From contig NZ_PGGW01000069.1 of assembly GCF_002794255.1 (NCBI RefSeq), forward strand, positions 124,001 through 188,000: a DNA stretch of 64,000 nt, in the 5' to 3' direction. Shown one piece after another: positions 59,552 through 64,000 of the stretch; position 1 is the first letter of the stretch; each line of letters opens with the position of its first letter. Under the pieces are notes generated by a model. It did no database searches and had not been told where the DNA came from. It worked only from the letters and a program-made list of their open reading frames with translations. This DNA comes from Streptomyces carminius (lineage in GTDB: Bacteria > Actinomycetota > Actinomycetes > Streptomycetales > Streptomycetaceae). The position numbers were made by a program, and so were the translations under genes.

Positions 59552-60559
59552 CTAGGGCCAGTACAGGCCGCGCAGCCAGGAGGTGGTGACGGTCACCGGC
59601 TCGGTGTCGCCCGGCACGGCCGGGTGGTAGACGGCCTCGAACCGCAGCCGCTCGTCCGCCCGGATGCTGCCGCAGTTGTGGAAGTCCGCGAAGGTGCTGC
59701 CCGCCGTGCCGACGCGCTCGCAGATCGGGCTCGTCCAGCGGGTGCCGTCGGTGCGCAGGTGGTAGAAGCGGCCCTGGAGGGTGGAGCCCACCGGGATCCG
59801 CGCGGCGAGATGGGCGATCGCCTGGTAGCGCGTGGCCCCCCGGAGGATGTCCACCCCCTTGATGTCGAGGGTCGTCCACTTCCCTGGGGTCAGCCGGATG
59901 TCGGTGGCCTCGTACTCGCCGATCACCTTGGGCATCTCGTCCTCCTCCTGTTCGTCCCGGCCCGCGCTGTGTCGCAGGCGTTCGCGGATGCGGGTGCGCA
60001 TGCCGTTCATGGAGAAGCCGCGTGGGTCGATCTTGCCGGGCTGCCACTCCAGGTGTCCGATGACGCTGCGTTCGTTCCAGCCGTGTTGGCGGCAGATGGC
60101 GGCGGAGACGCGTTCGATGGCCTCGAGTTGGACGGCGGGCCAGGGGTCGCGGCCGTTGCCGAGGTTCTCGCACTCGATGCCGTAGAAGTGGCGGTTGCCG
60201 TCGGTGTTGGCCTCGTTGTCCGGAGGCAGGGGGCGTTCGGCGATGACCGCGCGCAGGACGTCGTCGTCGCCGAGTCCGGCGTGGTTGGCCCGGCCGTGGC
60301 CGACAAGATGGGCGCGGCCGTCCTTGGTGATGACGATGTGGCACAGCGGGCCCGGCAGACCGCTGTAGCCGTTGCGGCAGATCTCCACCGTGCGGGCGGA
60401 GCCGGAGGTGACGGTGTGGTGCACCATCACCCCGTGGACGGGCCCCCACGGTCCTCTGTGGTTGCGGTTGTGGCGGCGCCAGGCGCCGACCTCGACGACC
60501 GTGACGCCCTCTTTCCGCAGCGCGGCGACGAGGGCGCCCGCGCTGATGGGATTAGCCAT
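59552..60559 (-). CDS. PGRP-type amidase fused to an unknown beta-rich domain (paralogue 2)
   Basis: A 335-residue protein. Residues ~1-200 are an amidase domain closely related to paralogue 1 (VMVHHTVTSG, CHIVITKDG, VIGHLEWQPGK). A short acidic joint (RDEQEEDE) leads to a ~127-residue beta-rich domain of unknown type (EYEATDIRLTPGKWTTLDIKGVDILRG ... VTVTTSWLRGLYWP). The joint is encoded by AGGAGGAGG-rich DNA and followed by an ATG (59935), so the tail may also be made as a separate protein. ATG 60559 follows AGGAGGACGC. There is no signal peptide. Lytic function is by family; tail function is unknown. Confidence 0.86.
   Translation of the reverse strand: MANPISAGALVAALRKEGVTVVEVGAWRRHNRNHRGPWGPVHGVMVHHTVTSGSARTVEICRNGYSGLPGPLCHIVITKDGRAHLVGHGRANHAGLGDDDVLRAVIAERPLPPDNEANTDGNRHFYGIECENLGNGRDPWPAVQLEAIERVSAAICRQHGWNERSVIGHLEWQPGKIDPRGFSMNGMRTRIRERLRHSAGRDEQEEDEMPKVIGEYEATDIRLTPGKWTTLDIKGVDILRGATRYQAIAHLAARIPVGSTLQGRFYHLRTDGTRWTSPICERVGTAGSTFADFHNCGSIRADERLRFEAVYHPAVPGDTEPVTVTTSWLRGLYWP
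59961..60304. repeat. 344-bp direct repeat, copy 2 (in amidase 2)
   Basis: Identical by eye to 58708-59051, at a distance of 1253 bases and in the same orientation. Confidence 0.93.
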
Positions 60560-60686
60560 ATGCGTCCTCCTGGATACGCTCGGTATCCGATACCGGTTGC
60601 TTACCCGGCCTCGGAGCGGAGCCGACGGAGGCATTGCCGCTTTCCAGGTCTCATGCGTGGAGATGCGCGCCGGACCGCGCGGCGGA

Positions 60687-60732
60687 CACGACGGGGCGCC
60701 CGCGCGGTCGAACACGCGGGCGCCCCGTCGTG
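60687..60732. terminator. terminator after acdH
   Basis: A perfect 18-bp stem (60687-60704 with 60715-60732) with a 10-base loop, 18 bases past the acdH stop on the minus strand. Confidence 0.9.
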
Positions 60733-60750
60733 CGGCGGCCCCGGGAGGCT

Positions 60751-61911
60751 TCAGGAGGCCACGCCCAGCTCCCTGGCGATCAGCATGCGCTGGACCTCGC
60801 TGGTGCCCTCGCCGATCTCCAGGATCTTGGCGTCCCGCCACATACGGGCCACCGGGTACTCGTTCATGAAGCCGTAGCCGCCGTGGATCTGGGTGGCCTC
60901 ACGGGCGTTGTCCACCGCGATCTGCGAGGAGTGCAGCTTGGCGATGGCCGCCTCCTTCTTGAACGGCTCACCCGCCGCCAGCCGGGCCGCCGCGTCGCGC
61001 CAGGCGAGCCGGGCGGTGTGGGCGCGCATCTCCATGTCGGCGAGCTTGAACTGGATCGCCTGGTTGGCGCCGATCGGCCGGCCGAAGGCGCGGCGGGTGT
61101 TGGCGTAGGCCACGGACTCGTCCACACAGCCCTGCGCCAGCCCGGTGGCCAGCGCCGAGATGGCGATGCGGCCCTCGTCCAGGATGCGCAGGAACTGGGC
61201 GTAGCCGCGGCCCTCCTCGCCCAGCAGGTTGGCGAGCGGGACCCGGACGTCGGAGAAGGACAGCTCGCGGGTGTCCGAGGCGTTCCAGCCGACCTTGGAG
61301 TACGGCGGGGCGGCGGTGAAGCCCGGGGTGCCGGCGGGGACGATGATCGTGGAGATCTCCGGGCGGCCGTCGGGCTTCCGCCCCGTGACGGCGGTGACCG
61401 TGACCAGGCCGGTGAGCTCGGTGCCGGAGTTGGTGATGAAGGACTTGGTGCCGTTGATCACCCACTCGTCGCCGTCGCGGACGGCGGTGGTGCGGGTGCC
61501 GCCCGCGTCCGATCCGCACTCCGGCTCGGTCAGGCCGAACGCGCCGAGCGACTCGCCCGAGCACAGCCTCGGCAGCCACTCGCGCTTCTGCTCCTCGGTG
61601 CCGAAGCGGTGGATCGGCATGGCGCCCAGGGAGACGGCGGCCTCCAGGGTGATGGCCACGGAGGAGTCCACCCGGGCCAGTTCCTCCAGGGCCAGGCACA
61701 GGGCGAGGTAGTCACCGCCCATCCCTCCGTACTCCTCGGGGAAGGGCAGGCCGAACAGGCCCATCCGGCCCATCTCCCGGACGATCTCGTAGGGGAACTC
61801 GTGGTTCTCGTAGAACTCCCCGATCTTCGGTGCGACGACCTCGTGCGCGAACTCCTCCACGGTGCGGCGCAGTTCCTCGTGCTCGGGGGAGAGGCGGTGG
61901 TCAAGGGACAT
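60751..61911 (-). CDS. acdH: acyl-CoA dehydrogenase (branched-chain type)
   Basis: A 386-residue flavoprotein with the three-domain acyl-CoA dehydrogenase fold. Signatures are GAFGLTEPECGSDAGG, the catalytic Glu region toward IHGGYGFMNEYPVARMWRDAKILEIGEGTSEVQRMLIARELG and RRAFGRPIGANQAIQFKLADM. It desaturates short branched acyl-CoAs from Leu, Ile and Val. ATG 61911 lies four bases after the hmgL stop, so translation is coupled. The neighbours (HMG-CoA lyase and carboxylase) fit the Streptomyces acdH locus for leucine and branched-chain breakdown. FAD and electron-transfer flavoprotein are expected partners. Confidence 0.93.
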   Translation of the reverse strand: MSLDHRLSPEHEELRRTVEEFAHEVVAPKIGEFYENHEFPYEIVREMGRMGLFGLPFPEEYGGMGGDYLALCLALEELARVDSSVAITLEAAVSLGAMPIHRFGTEEQKREWLPRLCSGESLGAFGLTEPECGSDAGGTRTTAVRDGDEWVINGTKSFITNSGTELTGLVTVTAVTGRKPDGRPEISTIIVPAGTPGFTAAPPYSKVGWNASDTRELSFSDVRVPLANLLGEEGRGYAQFLRILDEGRIAISALATGLAQGCVDESVAYANTRRAFGRPIGANQAIQFKLADMEMRAHTARLAWRDAAARLAAGEPFKKEAAIAKLHSSQIAVDNAREATQIHGGYGFMNEYPVARMWRDAKILEIGEGTSEVQRMLIARELGVAS

Positions 61912-61915
61912 GGCT

Positions 61916-62920
61916 TCACTGCTCCTTGTGGGAGTCGCGGGAGTCGCGGGAGACGTCCTGGAAGGTGCTCCGGCCGGCCAGGGCGCGGACCGTGCGGGAC
62001 GGGCTCGGCCGTCCCAGGTGGTCGGCCATCCACACGCTGGTGGCGGTGAGACGGCCGAGATCGATCCCGGTGTCGATGCCGAGGCCGTGCAGCATCCACA
62101 CCAGGTCCTCGGTGGCGAGGTTGCCGGTGGCGCTCCTCGCGTACGGGCAGCCCCCGAGACCACCCGCGGAGGAGTCGACGGTGGTGACGCCGTGCCGGAG
62201 CGCGGCGAGGGTGTTGGCCAGGGCCTGGCCGTAGGTGTCGTGGAAGTGGACGGCGAGCCGGCCGGTGGGCACACCCGCCTCGTTCAGGGCGGTCAGCAGG
62301 GCGGTGACATGCCCGGGGGTGGCCACCCCGATGGTGTCGCCCAGACTCAGCTCGTCGCAGCCGAGGTCGAGCAGCCGGCGGCAGACGCCGACCACCCGGT
62401 CGAGGGGCACCGGGCCTTCCCACGGGTCCCCGAAGCACATCGACAGGTAGCCGCGCGCCCCGGCACCCGCCTCCCTGGCCCGGGCGACCACCGGTGCGAA
62501 CATCTCCAGCGACTCGTCGACCGTGCGGTTGAGGTTGGCCCTGGCGAAGGACTCGGTGGCACTGGCGAAGACGGCGACGTCCCGGGCACCGAGGGCCAGC
62601 GCCCGGTCCAGGCCGCGCTTGTTCGGCACGAGCACCGGCAGCCGTACGGCGTCCGCCCCCGGGCGGTCGGCGAGGCCGGCCACGGCGGGGAGGAGCCGCT
62701 CGGCGTCGGCGAGCTGGGGCACCCATTTCGGGTGGACGAAGCTGGTCACCTCGACGGTGCGCAGCCCGGCGTCGGCGAGCCGGTGGACGAACTCCGCCTT
62801 CACCTCGACGGGCACGAGCGTCGCCTCGTTCTGCAGGCCGTCGCGCGGCCCGACCTCGTGGACGCGGACCCGGGCGGGCAGCCCCTCGGTGGGGAAGGCC
62901 ATGGGCAGTCCGGTGGTCAT
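61916..62920 (-). CDS. hmgL: hydroxymethylglutaryl-CoA lyase
   Basis: A 334-residue TIM-barrel lyase that splits 3-hydroxy-3-methylglutaryl-CoA into acetyl-CoA and acetoacetate. Signatures are VGPRDGLQNE with the catalytic Arg/Asp, SLGDTIGVATPG, VHFHDTYGQALANTLAAL with metal-binding His, and SAGGLGGCPYA with the mobile catalytic Cys. The product closes leucine breakdown. ATG 62920 overlaps the stop of the upstream carboxylase gene (62917) by four bases. The C-terminal tail has a Ser/Arg/Asp repeat. Confidence 0.94.
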   Translation of the reverse strand: MTTGLPMAFPTEGLPARVRVHEVGPRDGLQNEATLVPVEVKAEFVHRLADAGLRTVEVTSFVHPKWVPQLADAERLLPAVAGLADRPGADAVRLPVLVPNKRGLDRALALGARDVAVFASATESFARANLNRTVDESLEMFAPVVARAREAGAGARGYLSMCFGDPWEGPVPLDRVVGVCRRLLDLGCDELSLGDTIGVATPGHVTALLTALNEAGVPTGRLAVHFHDTYGQALANTLAALRHGVTTVDSSAGGLGGCPYARSATGNLATEDLVWMLHGLGIDTGIDLGRLTATSVWMADHLGRPSPSRTVRALAGRSTFQDVSRDSRDSHKEQ

Positions 62921-64000
62921 CGGGAAGCCTCCCCGGCTGTGTTCGGGGCGGTCCCGGCGTCCCCGGTGCCGCGGGGCTCGACGACGGCGAGCACCTGGTC
63001 CATGGCGACCGTGCTGCCGGGCGTGACGTCCAGCTCGGTGACCGTCCCGTCGTACGGCGCGGCGATGACGTGCTCCATCTTCATCGCCTCCACCACCAGC
63101 AGGCTCTGGCCCGCGGTGACCTCCTCACCGGCGGACACCTTGACGACGGTGACCGTGCCGGGCATCGGCGCCGTCAGCGCGTCCGCGCCGTGCGCCCCGC
63201 CGCCCCGCAGAGCCGCCTCGACCGGGTCGTGGCCGGTCAGGTGCCAGCTCTGCCCGTCCCGGCCGAGCCACTGGTCGCCGTCGGCGCGGGCATGGGCGAA
63301 GGAGTGGACCGTCCCGTCCCACTCCAGCAACACCCGGCCGGGCTCTCCCGACTCGCCGGGGCCGCCGCCGGTGTCCGGGCCGGCGCCGGTGCGCAGCGCG
63401 GCCTGCACCGCGGGGGCGTCCCCGACCCGCACCTCGGCCCCGGCGGCCCGGCCGCGCACCCGTACCGCCACCGGATCGCGGCCCGGTGCCCGCAGCCGGT
63501 GGACCGTCCAGGCGGGCTCGCCGCCCAGCCGCCAGCCGCTCGGTACGGAGAACGGGTCCGTCCAGCCGGCGGGGGAGGGGGCCGGTTCCAGCGCGGCGTG
63601 GCGCAGCAGCGCCGCCGCCCCGTACACCTCGGCGGGGACGGCCGCGGGCAGCAGCGCGGCGGCCTCGCGGTCCACCAGGCCGGTGTCCAGCTCGCCGGAG
63701 ACCACCGCGGGGTGGGCCAGCAGGGCGCGCAGGAACGCGGTGTTGGTCTCCACGCCCAGTACCGCCGTCCCGGCCAGGGCGGAGCGCAGCCGCCGCAGGG
63801 CGGTGGCCCGGTCGGGGCCGTGGGCGATCACCTTGGCGAGCATCGGGTCGTAGCCGGTGCCGACCTCGGTGCCCGGCGCGAGCCCGGAATCCACCCGGAC
63901 GCCCTCGCCCGACGGCTCGGACAGCAGGTGGACGGTGCCGGCCGACGGCAGGAAGTCCACCCGCCCGCTTCCCGCGCCGCCGCCCCCCGCGCCCCCCGCA
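62917..64000 (-). CDS. acyl-CoA carboxylase alpha (biotin) subunit, 3' part only
   Basis: The frame runs off the right edge; about 361 C-terminal codons are visible. The end of the biotin carboxylase domain (LPSAGTVHLLSEPSG, VGTGYDPMLAKVIAHGPDR) is interrupted before it by a Gly/Ala-rich stretch. A BT-like middle domain and the biotinyl domain follow, with the attachment Lys in VEAMKMEHV near the C terminus. With hmgL and acdH it fits the 3-methylcrotonyl-CoA/acyl-CoA carboxylase alpha subunit of leucine breakdown. The substrate depends on the beta subunit outside the window. Confidence 0.9.
   Translation of the reverse strand, partial: AGGAGGGGAGSGRVDFLPSAGTVHLLSEPSGEGVRVDSGLAPGTEVGTGYDPMLAKVIAHGPDRATALRRLRSALAGTAVLGVETNTAFLRALLAHPAVVSGELDTGLVDREAAALLPAAVPAEVYGAAALLRHAALEPAPSPAGWTDPFSVPSGWRLGGEPAWTVHRLRAPGRDPVAVRVRGRAAGAEVRVGDAPAVQAALRTGAGPDTGGGPGESGEPGRVLLEWDGTVHSFAHARADGDQWLGRDGQSWHLTGHDPVEAALRGGGAHGADALTAPMPGTVTVVKVSAGEEVTAGQSLLVVEAMKMEHVIAAPYDGTVTELDVTPGSTVAMDQVLAVVEPRGTGDAGTAPNTAGEASR

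Noticed and set aside
58638..60559. Prophage lysis genes (two amidases)
   Set aside because: No phage structural, terminase or integrase genes nearby; neighbours are ordinary chromosomal genes.

Overview
The window is a stretch of high-GC actinomycete chromosome, almost certainly Streptomyces or a close relative. The evidence is third-position G/C throughout, rare TTA codons, AdpA, CslA/GlxA, CebR-type operators, a DasR-type operator and oligoribonuclease next to adpA. No integrase, transposase, CRISPR array or prophage block was found, so it reads as core chromosome with local remodelling.

Layout. 1-1347: tail of a membrane-anchored protein plus a class F-like sortase. 1376-2590: cobalt uptake pair cbtBA behind a cobalamin riboswitch. 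2674-10009: hyphal-tip glycan locus (GH6 lipoprotein CslZ, radical-copper oxidase GlxA, synthase CslA) with a DasR-box LPMO close by. 10254-10901: secreted phospholipase A2 and one of three tRNA-Lys(CTT) genes. 10961-21618: an IclR regulator, an ectoine-type ABC importer (ehuBCDA order), a DUF3830 protein, an amidase, a D-2-hydroxyacid dehydrogenase, two Asp/Glu-racemase-superfamily enzymes and a flavin monooxygenase-like protein, which together look like an uptake-and-breakdown island. 21666-25238: a PAS-GGDEF-EAL protein and a secreted M6-like metalloprotease. 26824-31030: a coupled three-gene operon of an Fe-S RecB-type nuclease, an unknown protein and a UPF1/Dna2-like SF1 helicase. 30975-39519: PAP2 phosphatase, histidine phosphatase, TPR regulator, spermidine-synthase-like protein and a two-component system with a membrane-anchored neighbour.

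39706-51513 is a compact cellulose-utilisation locus: bglC, cebGFE, cebR, a CBM2-GH6 cellulase and a CBM2-GH48 cellulase. Four copies of the 14-bp CebR palindrome (three perfect, one with a mismatch) sit at its promoters. Both cellulase genes carry TTA codons near their starts, as does adpA about 3 kb further on, so translation of the secreted cellulases should depend on the bldA tRNA as well as on relief of CebR repression.

52884-57035: M23 peptidase, tRNA-His, orn, adpA and a universal stress protein. 57597-60559: a DUF4429/SHOCT protein and two peptidoglycan-recognition amidase paralogues that share a 344-bp stretch I read as identical. 60751-64000: leucine/branched-chain acyl-CoA breakdown genes (acdH, hmgL, biotin-dependent carboxylase alpha subunit, which runs off the right edge).

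The best candidates for something not yet described are the split Dna2-like nuclease/helicase operon, the ectoine-transporter catabolic island, the TTA-gated cellulase pair and the converted amidase pair with its fused tail domain.
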